A DNA stretch of 64,000 nt, taken from assembly GCF_947495845.1 (NCBI RefSeq), contig NZ_CANMAO010000001.1:248001-312000 (forward strand). Direction: 5' to 3'. Source of the stretch: an uncultured Endozoicomonas sp. GTDB taxonomy: Bacteria; Pseudomonadota; Gammaproteobacteria; Pseudomonadales; Endozoicomonadaceae. A model generated the notes under the pieces. That model was not told the origin of the DNA and searched no databases. It saw only the letters and a program-made list of their open reading frames with translations. Shown in pieces: positions 7,931 through 17,286 of this stretch (position 1 is the stretch's first letter; the number at the start of each line of letters is the position of its first letter). The position numbers and the translations under genes are program-made.

Positions 7931-10900
7931 TTGAGTGACGGCTTTTCCGACAAACAACTTCGCCAATCCATTCAGCAGTGCATGCTGCGTGACCGCTACC
8001 GGTTGCGGGGGCAATTGCGTCGAATCAAACAGAATGATGAAGCGAGTCTGGAAAAGATAAGCAATAAAATTGCGTCGTCTATTGATCTGGTTGAGCGACG
8101 TCAGGCTGCTATGCCGGAAGTTCGCTATGAACAAGAACTGCCGGTTGTTGATCGAAAAGCGGATATTGCTAAAGCCATTCAGTCACACCAGGTCGTTGTG
8201 ATTGCCGGTGAAACCGGTTCGGGTAAAACCACTCAGCTTCCTAAAATCTGCCTGGAAGCCGGGCGCGGTATTTTCGGAACCATTGCACATACCCAGCCTC
8301 GCCGCCTTGCTGCACGTTCTGTTGCCACTCGAATTGCGGAAGAGTTGGGTGGAACGTTGGGCGAGCAGGTAGGTTATCAGGTTCGTTTTACGGATCATTC
8401 TACGGATACGACACTGGTCAAATTGATGACCGACGGTATTCTGCTGGCCGAAATTCAGAATGATCGGTTCCTGAATCGATACGACACGTTGATTATTGAT
8501 GAAGCCCACGAACGCAGCTTGAATATTGATTTTCTGCTGGGCTATATCAAGCTGATTCTTCCTAAGCGTCCTGATCTTAAGGTGATTATCACCTCTGCCA
8601 CCATCGATGTAGATCGTTTTTCAAAGCATTTTGATAATGCACCCGTGATCGAAGTGTCTGGTCGTACCTATCCTGTCGAAACCCTTTACCGCCCAATGGA
8701 AGATCTTGAGCTGGAAGGACGGGATGCTGATCAGCGACTACAGCAAAGTATTTTGGCTGCCCTGGAAGACATTGACGGGTTTGAACGATCTGGAAAGGGT
8801 AAACGACTGGGGGATGTTCTGGTCTTTCTCAGTGGTGAGCGGGATATTCGTGAAACCCATCAGTTTCTCAAAGATGTCAAGCTCGCCCATACCGAGATTT
8901 TACCGCTTTATGCCCGACTTTCTGCGGCTGAACAGAATCGTATTTTTCGGGAACACTCTGGTCGTCGTGTGATTTTATCCACCAACGTGGCAGAAACGTC
9001 GTTGACAGTTCCGGGTATCCGCTATGTGATTGATCCGGGTACCGCTCGAATTAGCCGTTACAGTGTACGCTCCAAGGTTCAGCGCCTGCCGGTTGAAGCG
9101 ATTTCTCAGGCATCGGCTAATCAGCGGAAAGGCCGTTGTGGCCGTGTGTCGGAAGGTATTTGTATCCGGCTTTACTCCGAAGAGGATTTTCTGTCCCGGC
9201 CAGAGTTTACGGACCCCGAGATTCTGCGCACCAATCTTGCAGCGGTTATACTGCAGATGTTGCGTATGGGATTGGGAGATATTGCCGCGTTTCCGTTTGT
9301 TGATCCGCCAGACAGCAAAGCGATTAACGACGGTTTCAAGTTGTTACAGGAGCTGGGCGCTGTTGGTAAAGATCGTCGTATAACGTCGGTAGGTCGACAG
9401 CTTGGCCAGCTTCCGGTTGATCCACGGCTTGGGCGGATGCTGATCGAGGCGAACAAAAATAATGCAGTTCATGAAGTCTCGATTATTGTCAGTGCCCTGG
9501 CAGCGCAAGACCCAAGAGAACGACCTCAAGACAAACAACAAGCCGCAGATCAACGGCATCGTGAGTTTTACCACGATGACTCTGACTTTTTGACTTATGT
9601 GAACCTTTGGGAAGCCTATGAAGAGCAGCGACAGGAATTGTCGCAAAACCAACTTCGCAAATACTGTACTAAGCAGTTTGTGTCTTTTATGCGGATGCGT
9701 GAATGGCGTGATCTTCATCGACAGCTGACGTTAGCCTGTAAAGACCTTCAGTTCCGGTTTAATGATACCCCTGCCAGTTATGGTGATGTGCATAAATCGT
9801 TGCTGTCTGGCCTTTTATCACAGCTGGGCAATAAGGATGATGAAGCGGATTACATGGGTGCCAGAAATCGTCGTTTCTGGATTTTCCCGGCGTCGACCCT
9901 TTATAAGCGCAAACCAAAATGGGTGATGTCCGGTGAACTGGTAGAAACCTCAAGATTGTTTGCCCGCACCAATGCCAAAGTTGAGCCCCAGTGGATAGAG
10001 CCGCTGGCTACGGATTTGGTGAAACGCAATTACTTTGAACCTCACTGGGAAAAGAAACGTGCCCAGGTGGTGGCTTTCGAGCAAGTCACGCTTTACGGAT
10101 TGATCGTGGTCGGCCGTCGTAAAGTTAATTACGGGCTGATTGACCCGGTGGTTTCCAGAGAAATATTTATCCGCGAGGCCCTGGTCGAAGGGCATTTTGA
10201 TTCCAAAGGCCCATTCCAGCAGCACAATCTTGAATTAATTGAAGAAGTGGATGAGCTGGAAGCCAAGTCCCGTCGACGGGATATTCTGGTGGACAGCGAG
10301 ACGCTGTATCAGTTTTACGATGAATTAATTCCTGCTGAGATTAGTAATGGTGCCGGTTTTGAAAAATGGCGGCGGGATGTTGAGCGTAAACAGCCACAGA
10401 TACTCTTTCTAACGAAAGAGTATCTGATGAAACACGACGCAGAGCATGTGACGGTTAACCGGTACCCGGATCGCTTCCGCTTTGAAGGCTTGGAGTTACC
10501 GCTCAGTTATCATTTTGCGCCGGGTGAGGTGGATGATGGTGTCACTCTGACTGTTCCTGTGGAAGCACTGCGATTGCTGCCCAAACATCGTCTGGAGTGG
10601 CTGGTACCCGGAATGCTGTTTGATAAGTGCGTGGCATTGGTTCGTGCCATGCCGAAACCGGTGCGGAAGAATTTTGTGCCGGTTCCGGATTTTGTCAATG
10701 GCGCTTTGGAATCGTTGACCGCCTGTGATGAGCCATTGACGGAGATGCTCGGACGACAGTTGCTGCGTATGTCCGGTGTACGGGTTCTTGAAGAGCACTG
10801 GCAGACTGAGAGTTTGGATAAACATCTATTGATGAATATCCGCATCGTTAATGACGACGGTGACATGATTGGTCAGGGCAGAGACTTGAATGAGCTGCGA

Positions 10901-11830
10901 AAGCAGTTTGCTGATCATGCTCAAGAGACTATCCGTAAGTTGTCAAAAAGCCACGTGGAGCAGGAAGGCCTACTGGATTGGACTTGTGGTGAGTTGCCCC
11001 ACGAAATCACCCGAAAAGCCGGTGGTTTGGTGTTGAAATCTTACCCGGCTTTGGTGGATCAAAAGGATTCTGTGGCGGTTCAGCTGTTTGAAAGCCCCGC
11101 GTTGGCGGAGGCTGAGAATAGAAAAGGGTTGACCAGGTTGCTAAGAATTCGGCTGTCTACGCAGTTAAAATTTGCTTTGAGCAAGATGAAAGGGCTGAAA
11201 GAAACCAAGCTGCTGGCGACCAACCTGATGAATCAGAACCAGCTGGAAGATGATCTGCAAAATTTGATCATCAGTGCTGTGTATCTGGGAGAAAGTCAGG
11301 CGTTGCCAAAGAATCGCGAGGCCTTTGTTGAGCTGTTGGAAAGCCGAAAAGGCGACATTGTTCCCTTTGCTGAGAAGATTGACCCCATCATCAATGAAGT
11401 CTTCAAAATTGGGCAGAGAGTCAGTAAACAGTTAAAAGGCAAGATCAGCTTTGATCGGGCTTTGGCTCTGGCGGATATCAAACAGCATTTGCAAAGGCTG
11501 TTGCGCCCGGGATTTATGGCAGATGCTGGAATGGAGTGGCTGACTCACTATCCCAGGTACTTTAAGGCGTTGGAAACCCGGTTTGAAAAATTACCTGCCC
11601 AGGTGAATAAAGACCGAGCCTGGACTGAAGAGTTGGCAATGCTTCAGCAGAAGTATGAAAAACGACAGGAAGCACATGCTCAGCATAGAATCGTCGATGT
11701 TAATCTTCAGCAGTTTTACTGGATGATTGAAGAATATCGAGTCTCCCTGTTTGCTCAGCAATTGGGCACTCGATTCCCGGTTTCTGATAAACGACTCCGG
11801 AAACTATGGGAGGAGGTTGAAGAGGTGTAA
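7931..11830 (+). CDS. hrpA: ATP-dependent RNA helicase HrpA
   Basis: HrpA is a DEAH-box helicase of 1299 residues, the usual HrpA length, acting on RNA and stalled ribosomes. Visible motifs in order: Walker A 'GETGSGKTTQLPK' (about residue 93), the DEAH box, 'SAT' (motif III), 'STNVAETSLTVPG' and 'QRKGRCGRV' (motif VI), then the HA2/OB region and the long C-terminal DUF3418 part. The start is TTG, preceded by GGAG at 7919; no better in-frame ATG is available near the N terminus. It is followed by a strong terminator. Confidence 0.95.
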   Translation: MSDGFSDKQLRQSIQQCMLRDRYRLRGQLRRIKQNDEASLEKISNKIASSIDLVERRQAAMPEVRYEQELPVVDRKADIAKAIQSHQVVVIAGETGSGKTTQLPKICLEAGRGIFGTIAHTQPRRLAARSVATRIAEELGGTLGEQVGYQVRFTDHSTDTTLVKLMTDGILLAEIQNDRFLNRYDTLIIDEAHERSLNIDFLLGYIKLILPKRPDLKVIITSATIDVDRFSKHFDNAPVIEVSGRTYPVETLYRPMEDLELEGRDADQRLQQSILAALEDIDGFERSGKGKRLGDVLVFLSGERDIRETHQFLKDVKLAHTEILPLYARLSAAEQNRIFREHSGRRVILSTNVAETSLTVPGIRYVIDPGTARISRYSVRSKVQRLPVEAISQASANQRKGRCGRVSEGICIRLYSEEDFLSRPEFTDPEILRTNLAAVILQMLRMGLGDIAAFPFVDPPDSKAINDGFKLLQELGAVGKDRRITSVGRQLGQLPVDPRLGRMLIEANKNNAVHEVSIIVSALAAQDPRERPQDKQQAADQRHREFYHDDSDFLTYVNLWEAYEEQRQELSQNQLRKYCTKQFVSFMRMREWRDLHRQLTLACKDLQFRFNDTPASYGDVHKSLLSGLLSQLGNKDDEADYMGARNRRFWIFPASTLYKRKPKWVMSGELVETSRLFARTNAKVEPQWIEPLATDLVKRNYFEPHWEKKRAQVVAFEQVTLYGLIVVGRRKVNYGLIDPVVSREIFIREALVEGHFDSKGPFQQHNLELIEEVDELEAKSRRRDILVDSETLYQFYDELIPAEISNGAGFEKWRRDVERKQPQILFLTKEYLMKHDAEHVTVNRYPDRFRFEGLELPLSYHFAPGEVDDGVTLTVPVEALRLLPKHRLEWLVPGMLFDKCVALVRAMPKPVRKNFVPVPDFVNGALESLTACDEPLTEMLGRQLLRMSGVRVLEEHWQTESLDKHLLMNIRIVNDDGDMIGQGRDLNELRKQFADHAQETIRKLSKSHVEQEGLLDWTCGELPHEITRKAGGLVLKSYPALVDQKDSVAVQLFESPALAEAENRKGLTRLLRIRLSTQLKFALSKMKGLKETKLLATNLMNQNQLEDDLQNLIISAVYLGESQALPKNREAFVELLESRKGDIVPFAEKIDPIINEVFKIGQRVSKQLKGKISFDRALALADIKQHLQRLLRPGFMADAGMEWLTHYPRYFKALETRFEKLPAQVNKDRAWTEELAMLQQKYEKRQEAHAQHRIVDVNLQQFYWMIEEYRVSLFAQQLGTRFPVSDKRLRKLWEEVEEV

Positions 11831-11839
11831 TCCTGATTT

Positions 11840-11872
11840 AAAAGCCCTTTTGTCATCAAAAGGGCTTTTTTT
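11840..11872 (+). terminator. Rho-independent terminator after hrpA
   Basis: AAAAGCCCTTTT and AAAAGGGCTTTT form a 12-base stem with a six-base loop and a T-rich tail, ten bases after the hrpA stop. Confidence 0.88.
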
Positions 11873-12019
11873 GCAACGAAACGTTCACTTCCCGTTAACG
11901 AATCTGACATACCCAACCTACAAGATACCTTCCGCAGTATTCAAAAAATGCCAAGGGGAAGCAGCCAACAGGCTGTGCTGATATGGCATCAACAATAACT
12001 ACAAGTGGGAGTGCTCAAC

Positions 12020-13255
12020 ATGAAACTCAAGCCAATTGCTCTGTTTCTGGGAATGGGGATTGTTCTTCAAGCCAATGCCGGTGTAGTAAAAACGGAAGGT
12101 GAAGACATCATTGTCAGCACCAAGAATGGTGGGCTGCAGCTGAAAACGGAAAATGGCGATTTCTCCTTTAAAGTCAGCGGGAAGCTGCAGTGGGATATTA
12201 CCAGTTACGATGGGCTTTATGGGCAGAGCATGCCGTCTGCTGATGAAAAGCGAGATGGCCAGACCTCCTATATTCGTAGAGGCGAGGTGAAATTCAGTGG
12301 TAAGGCGTATAACACTTGGAAGTACGCACTGAAACTGAAAAATAAAGACGACACCATCAAGCTGGATGATGCGTATATCGCTTACACAGGGTTCAAGCCG
12401 ATCAATTTAAAAGTTGGCCGTTGGGATTTGGATTTTGGCCTTGAGGATTCCACCAGTTCCTCTTGGATTACTGCCATTGAAAGACCTTTCATCTATAACT
12501 TTATGCAGGGCGGTGATGGCAATGACTATGGCGTTGGGGTGTCCAGTGTCGCTAAAAATTACACGGCACAATTTACCTTGATGAATATGGGGTATCAGGA
12601 AGAAGACAATGACAACATGGATACCATGGGTTATTCCTTCCGAGGCACCTACGCTCCTATTATGAACGACGATATGCTAGTGCATCTTGGCTTTAGCTTG
12701 TTCGATGCTAATCCGGATATGGGATCTGCCAGCGGAAGTGACCGGATCGGTATCAAAAAAGGTGAGAAGGTGGATCTGTTTGGCGATGTATCTAATGTCA
12801 GCGGTGATACGGAATATGCCCTTGAAGCCGCATTCCAAATGCAGTCATTGAAACTGCAGGCTGAATACCTCAAAAGAGAAATTGACTCCAAAGATGCCAA
12901 TTCAGATGTAGAACTCAGCGGTTATTATGGAGAAATCTCTTACATGATTGATGGCGGTAAGCGTTCTTATAAGAAAGGCAGCTTCAGTAAGCCAAAAGGT
13001 GGCCAGTGGGAGGTATTTGCTCGTTATACGGTAATGGACGTGGATGCTGGTAGTGCAGTATCTGAAGGACTTAATGGGAAAGATATAGAAGCTTCAAGCT
13101 ATACATTAGGCGTTAATTACTTTCCAACCAAGAATGTACGGGCGAGTATGAATTACGTGACTGGACAGGTTGATAATCATGCATCTATTGAAAACGTGGC
13201 TAATGCCGATGATAGTGGCGATGCACTGGTGGGTAGAATTCAATACGTTTTCTGA
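12020..13255 (+). CDS. Phosphate-selective porin O/P-type outer-membrane protein
   Basis: This 411-residue precursor has a signal peptide 'MKLKPIALFLGMGIVLQANA'. The mature part shows repeated amphipathic strands ('KVSGKLQWDITSYDG', 'RRGEVKFSGKAYNTWKYALKLK', 'KVGRWDLDFGLEDSTSSSW') and a C-terminal 'ALVGRIQYVF'. This is the layout of OprO/OprP-family 16-stranded porins. The upstream in-frame GTG at 12005 is less likely than the ATG at 12020, which has GGGAG eight bases before it. Anion or phosphate selectivity is a family property and not proven here. No Pho box was recognised upstream. Confidence 0.82.
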   Translation: MKLKPIALFLGMGIVLQANAGVVKTEGEDIIVSTKNGGLQLKTENGDFSFKVSGKLQWDITSYDGLYGQSMPSADEKRDGQTSYIRRGEVKFSGKAYNTWKYALKLKNKDDTIKLDDAYIAYTGFKPINLKVGRWDLDFGLEDSTSSSWITAIERPFIYNFMQGGDGNDYGVGVSSVAKNYTAQFTLMNMGYQEEDNDNMDTMGYSFRGTYAPIMNDDMLVHLGFSLFDANPDMGSASGSDRIGIKKGEKVDLFGDVSNVSGDTEYALEAAFQMQSLKLQAEYLKREIDSKDANSDVELSGYYGEISYMIDGGKRSYKKGSFSKPKGGQWEVFARYTVMDVDAGSAVSEGLNGKDIEASSYTLGVNYFPTKNVRASMNYVTGQVDNHASIENVANADDSGDALVGRIQYVF

Positions 13256-13268
13256 TTTGATTTAAATC

Positions 13269-13297
13269 AAGCCCCGATTTCACATCGGGGCTTTTTT
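13269..13297 (+). terminator. Rho-independent terminator after the porin
   Basis: AAGCCCCGAT pairs with ATCGGGGCTT and is followed by a T-run, 14 bases after the porin stop. Confidence 0.88.
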
Positions 13298-13359
13298 GTG
13301 TTTATATGATCTGAAAGAAAAAGTTTTATATTTTTTCGAAATAAAAAATAAACAAAAAT

Positions 13360-13388
13360 TTGACGTAAAGTTTTTTTGCATCTTTACT
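13360..13388 (+). promoter_or_regulatory. Candidate sigma-70 promoter of fleQ
   Basis: TTGACG, a 17-base spacer and TTTACT lie 80 bases before the fleQ start in a very AT-rich stretch. The -35 is good and the -10 is moderate. Inferred from consensus only. Confidence 0.4.
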
Positions 13389-13468
13389 GAAATATAAAGA
13401 GGTAGTTTAATTCAGAATATTTGTATCTACGCTGTACTAACTTACTGGATGACAAGGATCGTCGTCTT

Positions 13469-14932
13469 ATGGAAACAGCTGAACAGGTACTGATCATTGA
13501 AGATATCGAATCTCGCCGTCATGATCTGAGCACAATACTGCAGTTTATGGGTTATCGAGCCGTCGCAATTGGTGCGGTCTATTGGGAGGATACGGTTAGT
13601 GAGTATCCTCCTGAGTCTTTTTCTGCACTTTTTCTTGGTGATTTTCTTCAGGCTGAAAGCTCCCTTCAAGGTATGCTCTCCAGAATACAAAACTGGTGTG
13701 GCGGGGTGCCTGTTGTCCGAATTGCCGATGACCTTCCAAGTAACCTTCCTAATTCATTAGCCCGACAGATTATCTCCAGAGTTGAATGGCCTTGCAGCAA
13801 ACCAGAGCTTTTATCCAGTCTGCATTATGGACAGGTATACCGTGAGCAATGGAAGCAGGCACATCAAACTGGTTATACTCAACAGGTTCAGCTTTTCCGT
13901 GGTCTTGTGGGGAAAAGTGAGCGAATTCGCAAGGTTCGATCTGCCATGGCGCAGGTGGCAGAAAGTGATGTCAATGTTTTGATCACCGGTGAATCTGGTA
14001 CAGGTAAAGAAGTCGTTGCGCGAAATTTACACGAGCAATCCCACCGGAGAAGCGCACCTTTTGTACCGGTAAATTGTGGTGCTATTCCAACAGATCTTCT
14101 GGAAAGTGAGCTTTTCGGGCATGAAAAAGGCGCCTTTACGGGGGCTGTAACGACCAGAAAAGGTCGGTTTGAACTGGCTCAGGGTGGTACTCTGTTTCTT
14201 GATGAAATAGGTGATATGCCACTCCATATGCAGGTAAAACTTCTTCGTGTTTTACAGGAACGAACGTTTGAACGTGTTGGTGGTACCGAGCCTATTGCGG
14301 TGGATGTCAGAATTATCGCCGCCACCCATAAAAATCTGGAGGGAATGATTGTTGAAGGTAGCTTCAGAGAAGATCTTTATTATCGATTAAATGTATTCCC
14401 TATTGAAATGCCTTCGCTAAAAGAACGCCCTGAAGATATTCCTCTGATGATCAATGAATTGACGCACAATATGGAAAAACAGGGGCGTGGTTCTATTCGA
14501 CTAAGTTCTGCAGCGATTTTGTCTCTGTGTCGGCATGATTGGCCTGGCAATGTTCGTGAGATGGCCAATTTACTGGAAAGATTAGCCATAATGTATCCGT
14601 ACGGGGTTATTGGTGTTCAGGATTTACCAGACAGCTTCCGTCATCTTGATATGATGAATCAAGATGACGATGGGGTTGCTGATTTATTTCCTGATAGTAT
14701 TCAACCAGCAGGTACGGCCTCTTCTGAAGATTTAGCCGTTCTACCAGTTGGTGGTTTAAATCTAAAAGAATATTTAACTCGGCTGGAGAAAAGTCTGATT
14801 CAGCAGGCGTTGAGTGATTGTAATAGTGTTGTTGCCAGAGCAGCAGATAAACTACAAATTAGACGAACGACGCTGGTTGAAAAAATGAGGAAGTATGGAT
14901 TACAGCGTTATGAGGAAGCGGTAAAAGACTGA
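13469..14932 (+). CDS. fleQ: Sigma-54-dependent flagellar master regulator FleQ
   Basis: This is a 487-residue enhancer-binding protein with an N-terminal FleQ domain ('[23 protein letters not shown]'), a receiver-like fold without the usual phosphorylation pocket. The AAA+ domain has Walker A 'GESGTGKE', the sigma-54 contact loop 'GAFTGA', Walker B '[12 protein letters not shown]' and 'DWPGNVREM'; a C-terminal Fis-type HTH follows. FleQ activates flagellar genes with RpoN and in Pseudomonas binds c-di-GMP and FleN. The ATG at 13469 (AAGGA upstream) matches the family N terminus, while the longer TTG start at 13421 does not. Its partner fleN follows after 550 bases, an arrangement unlike the flhF-fleN-fliA order of Pseudomonas. 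Confidence 0.9.
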   Translation: METAEQVLIIEDIESRRHDLSTILQFMGYRAVAIGAVYWEDTVSEYPPESFSALFLGDFLQAESSLQGMLSRIQNWCGGVPVVRIADDLPSNLPNSLARQIISRVEWPCSKPELLSSLHYGQVYREQWKQAHQTGYTQQVQLFRGLVGKSERIRKVRSAMAQVAESDVNVLITGESGTGKEVVARNLHEQSHRRSAPFVPVNCGAIPTDLLESELFGHEKGAFTGAVTTRKGRFELAQGGTLFLDEIGDMPLHMQVKLLRVLQERTFERVGGTEPIAVDVRIIAATHKNLEGMIVEGSFREDLYYRLNVFPIEMPSLKERPEDIPLMINELTHNMEKQGRGSIRLSSAAILSLCRHDWPGNVREMANLLERLAIMYPYGVIGVQDLPDSFRHLDMMNQDDDGVADLFPDSIQPAGTASSEDLAVLPVGGLNLKEYLTRLEKSLIQQALSDCNSVVARAADKLQIRRTTLVEKMRKYGLQRYEEAVKD

Positions 14933-14952
14933 TTAAGTTTTGACTTGAATTT

Positions 14953-14982
14953 AATGGCTACCAATTGGTAGCCATTTTTTTT
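14953..14982 (+). terminator. Rho-independent terminator after fleQ
   Basis: AATGGCTACC and GGTAGCCATT form a ten-base stem around AATT with an eight-base T-run, 20 bases after the fleQ stop. fleN must therefore have its own promoter. Confidence 0.85.
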
Positions 14983-15032
14983 GTTTTATTTTTAGAGATA
15001 GGGTTTTTTTTTGTTTTTGTTGGTCTAGTTGT

Positions 15033-15096
15033 TTTTCTGTTTTTCTGTTTTTCTGTTTTTCGGTTTTTCGGTTTTTCGGTTTTTCGGTTTTTCGGT
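15033..15096. repeat. Octanucleotide tandem repeat
   Basis: Three copies of TTTTCTGT are followed directly by five copies of TTTTCGGT, perfect within each block. It lies in the 500-base AT-rich gap between fleQ and fleN, which holds no supported gene. Confidence 0.95.
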
Positions 15097-15193
15097 TTTT
15101 TGATTTTCAGGTGTTTCTCAATATTGGTTGTTTGTTTCCATTGTTTTTCCCGCTGTATTTCATCTTTTTTAAAATATTAAACGACGAATTAAC

Positions 15194-15209
15194 GTCACTA
15201 TATAGTGAC
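15194..15209. promoter_or_regulatory. Perfect 16-base palindrome in the fleQ-fleN gap
   Basis: GTCACTATATAGTGAC is a perfect dyad, as expected for a dimeric repressor site. It lies 270 bases upstream of fleN. The regulator is unknown. Confidence 0.35.
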
Positions 15210-15405
15210 ACTGTCAAATATCTATCTTTGGCGAGAGCGAAAAAACCCTCAAGTTTTTCCTTGGGTTACCGAAATTTAATTTATGTCAAAAAAATAACGA
15301 AATTGAAAAGAAATTGATAATTATAAGTACATAAAAAACAATAAGTTACGAGTTTGCTGGTTTTTGGCGTTGATTATGGTTGTATTTCTTGGTGTTGAAA
15401 CAAAA

Positions 15406-15422
15406 TTGGCATGCACATTGAT
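15406..15422 (+). promoter_or_regulatory. Sigma-54-like promoter upstream of fleN
   Basis: TTGGCATGCACATTGAT matches the RpoN consensus (TGGCAYG-N4-TTGCW) at the -24 GG and most of the -12 element, but has GA where the invariant GC is expected. It lies 60 bases before the fleN start, next to a gene for the RpoN activator FleQ. Confidence 0.4.
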
Positions 15423-15482
15423 ATATAAACTATGTCGTTTTTATATATGCGTTTTTTTAAACCATAGAAAATTCAAGTGAGA

Positions 15483-16313
15483 ATGATGACGCAAGTAAAT
15501 AAGAGAGTGGTTGCGGTTTCAGGTTGTAAAGGTGGTGTTGGAAAAACCGTCGTTGCAGTTAATCTGGCCCTGGCTCTGACTAAGCTTGGACAACGTGTCG
15601 TTCTTATGGATGGTGATCTTTCTGTTCCTGATGTTGAGTTTACTCTTGGAGTAAATAAAAAGAATAATAGAGATCTATTGTCGTCGAATTTGCTGTTCTC
15701 TACGATTGAAGAAAAGCATAAGGGATTACAGGATGGGCCGTCTGGTGTAAGACTGTATACACCGATGGAAGATGGCGAGTGGCAGGACAGTATCCAGACT
15801 ATTAAAGCGGTCGAACTGATCCAGGGCATGGATGCTCTTGAGTCAGAACTGGATACATTGGTTGTTGATACTGCACCTGGGCTGGCGCCGGATAATGTAA
15901 CACTTATTCAGGCAGCCACCGAAGTCATTATTGTAATCAGTCAGGAAGATGTTTCTGTTGTCGATGCTGTTAAACAGATTCGACTTCTATACCGGGTTTT
16001 CAATGTTCACCAGTTTTTCATCGTCGTGAATCTGGTAAGTAGTCGACGTGGCGGAGCCAAACAGTTTGAAAAACTGCAGGAACTTATTAAAGACGACAAA
16101 CAAATAGTGATCAGTTTTCTGGGCGCTATACCATTTGATAAAGCAGTGGGTGAAGCAACGCAGCAGCAGAAGGCTCTGCTGACAGTCAATGATGATTGTC
16201 GTGCAGCAAGAGCGTTTCACCGGATAGGACATCAACTGGCTAAGCTTCCAATTTCTGAGCCTAAAGGCCGTATTGAATTCTTTATGTCTGACAGGATCAA
16301 GGAGAGGATCTAA
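15483..16313 (+). CDS. fleN: MinD/ParA-like ATPase FleN (FlhG)
   Basis: FleN is a cytoplasmic ATPase that restrains FleQ and so limits flagellar number. The 276-residue protein starts 'MMTQVNKRVVAVSGCKGGVGKT', with the deviant Walker A of the MinD family, then 'VVLMDGDLSVPDVEFTLG', 'LVVDTAPG' (Walker B) and the FleN-like ending 'PKGRIEFFMSD'. I chose the ATG at 15483; an in-frame GTG six bases earlier is possible. It ends two bases before fliA, so the two genes are coupled. The extended spacing from fleQ and the absence of flhF here are unusual. Confidence 0.87.
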   Translation: MMTQVNKRVVAVSGCKGGVGKTVVAVNLALALTKLGQRVVLMDGDLSVPDVEFTLGVNKKNNRDLLSSNLLFSTIEEKHKGLQDGPSGVRLYTPMEDGEWQDSIQTIKAVELIQGMDALESELDTLVVDTAPGLAPDNVTLIQAATEVIIVISQEDVSVVDAVKQIRLLYRVFNVHQFFIVVNLVSSRRGGAKQFEKLQELIKDDKQIVISFLGAIPFDKAVGEATQQQKALLTVNDDCRAARAFHRIGHQLAKLPISEPKGRIEFFMSDRIKERI

Positions 16314-16315
16314 TC

Positions 16316-17038
16316 ATGACGTTGACTGCACAGGACATACAAAAAAAGAACATAAATATGGATGAGTTGGTGACCAATCACCGCTCTCTGGTAAAACGAA
16401 TTGCTAATCATCTGGCGGCCAGGATGCCGGCCAGTGTTCAGATTGATGATTTGGTTCAATCTGGAATGATTGGCTTGCTGGAAGCTGCTTCGAAGTACGA
16501 TGCGGATAAGGGGGCCAGCTTTGAGACGTTTGCCGGTATCCGTATTCGCGGGGCGATGCTGGATGAAATTCGTAAAGGGGATTGGGGTCCAAGATCTGTT
16601 TATCGAAACAGTCGCAAGATTACTGAAGCTGTCCAGGTGGTTGAAGCTCGATTAGGGCGGGATGCCAGAGATTCGGAAGTGGCAAAAGAGCTGGATGTGA
16701 AGATTGATGAATACTACACCATTCTCAGTGATCTAAGAGGTTGCCGTCTCTTCAGCTATGAAGAGCTTTTCGATAGCGAAGAGTCCAGAATGCAGGCCCG
16801 CTCTGGTGATCGCGGACCATCAGGGGATATACAGGAAGATAAGTTCAAAACAGCCCTTGTAGAGGCTATCGATAAGTTACCAGAGCGGGAAAAGCTGGTG
16901 CTTATGTTGTATTACAACGAAGAAATGAATCTGAAAGAGATTGGGAAAGTACTGGGAGTCAGTGAGTCCCGTGTCAGTCAGATTCACTCACAGGCTGCCT
17001 TACGCCTTAGAGGCAAGCTGCAAAGCTGGCTGAGTTAA
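16316..17038 (+). CDS. fliA: Flagellar sigma factor FliA (sigma-28)
   Basis: This is a 240-residue sigma-28 factor directing late flagellar and chemotaxis promoters. Region 2 contains 'IDDLVQSGMIGLLEAASKYD', followed by 'GASFETFAGIRIRGAMLDEIRKGDWGPRSV', very typical of FliA. Region 4 contains 'LKEIGKVLGVSESRVSQIHSQA'. An AGGAG site lies just upstream, overlapping the end of fleN. In many relatives cheY follows; here a rhodanese-like gene follows after 230 bases. Confidence 0.93.
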   Translation: MTLTAQDIQKKNINMDELVTNHRSLVKRIANHLAARMPASVQIDDLVQSGMIGLLEAASKYDADKGASFETFAGIRIRGAMLDEIRKGDWGPRSVYRNSRKITEAVQVVEARLGRDARDSEVAKELDVKIDEYYTILSDLRGCRLFSYEELFDSEESRMQARSGDRGPSGDIQEDKFKTALVEAIDKLPEREKLVLMLYYNEEMNLKEIGKVLGVSESRVSQIHSQAALRLRGKLQSWLS

Positions 17039-17286
17039 TTACTCGGTTGGCTTTTTAGCCCTTAGTTAGTCCTCAGGCATTTTTCTGTCGGTCCTTCAGT
17101 GGCTGGTGTAATTCATCTTTAATTCTGACAAGAATCTTCGGAATCTGGCCGTGATGAGGAATATATGCCGCTTATATGCTGCATTGCTTTGAACATTGAG
17201 TTTTTAAATCCTAATCGTTCCAAGTAGGCGGGTCTTAGCTCCATATAATTCTTAATTAGTGTTGTTTAATAATGGATCCGCATATC

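Noticed and set aside
15033-15096. CRISPR array
   Set aside because: Units are eight bases and contiguous with no spacers, and no cas genes are present.
14965-15180. 71-codon frame over the octamer array
   Set aside because: Its Phe/Cys/Ser-rich product is simply the translation of the tandem repeat and terminator T-run.
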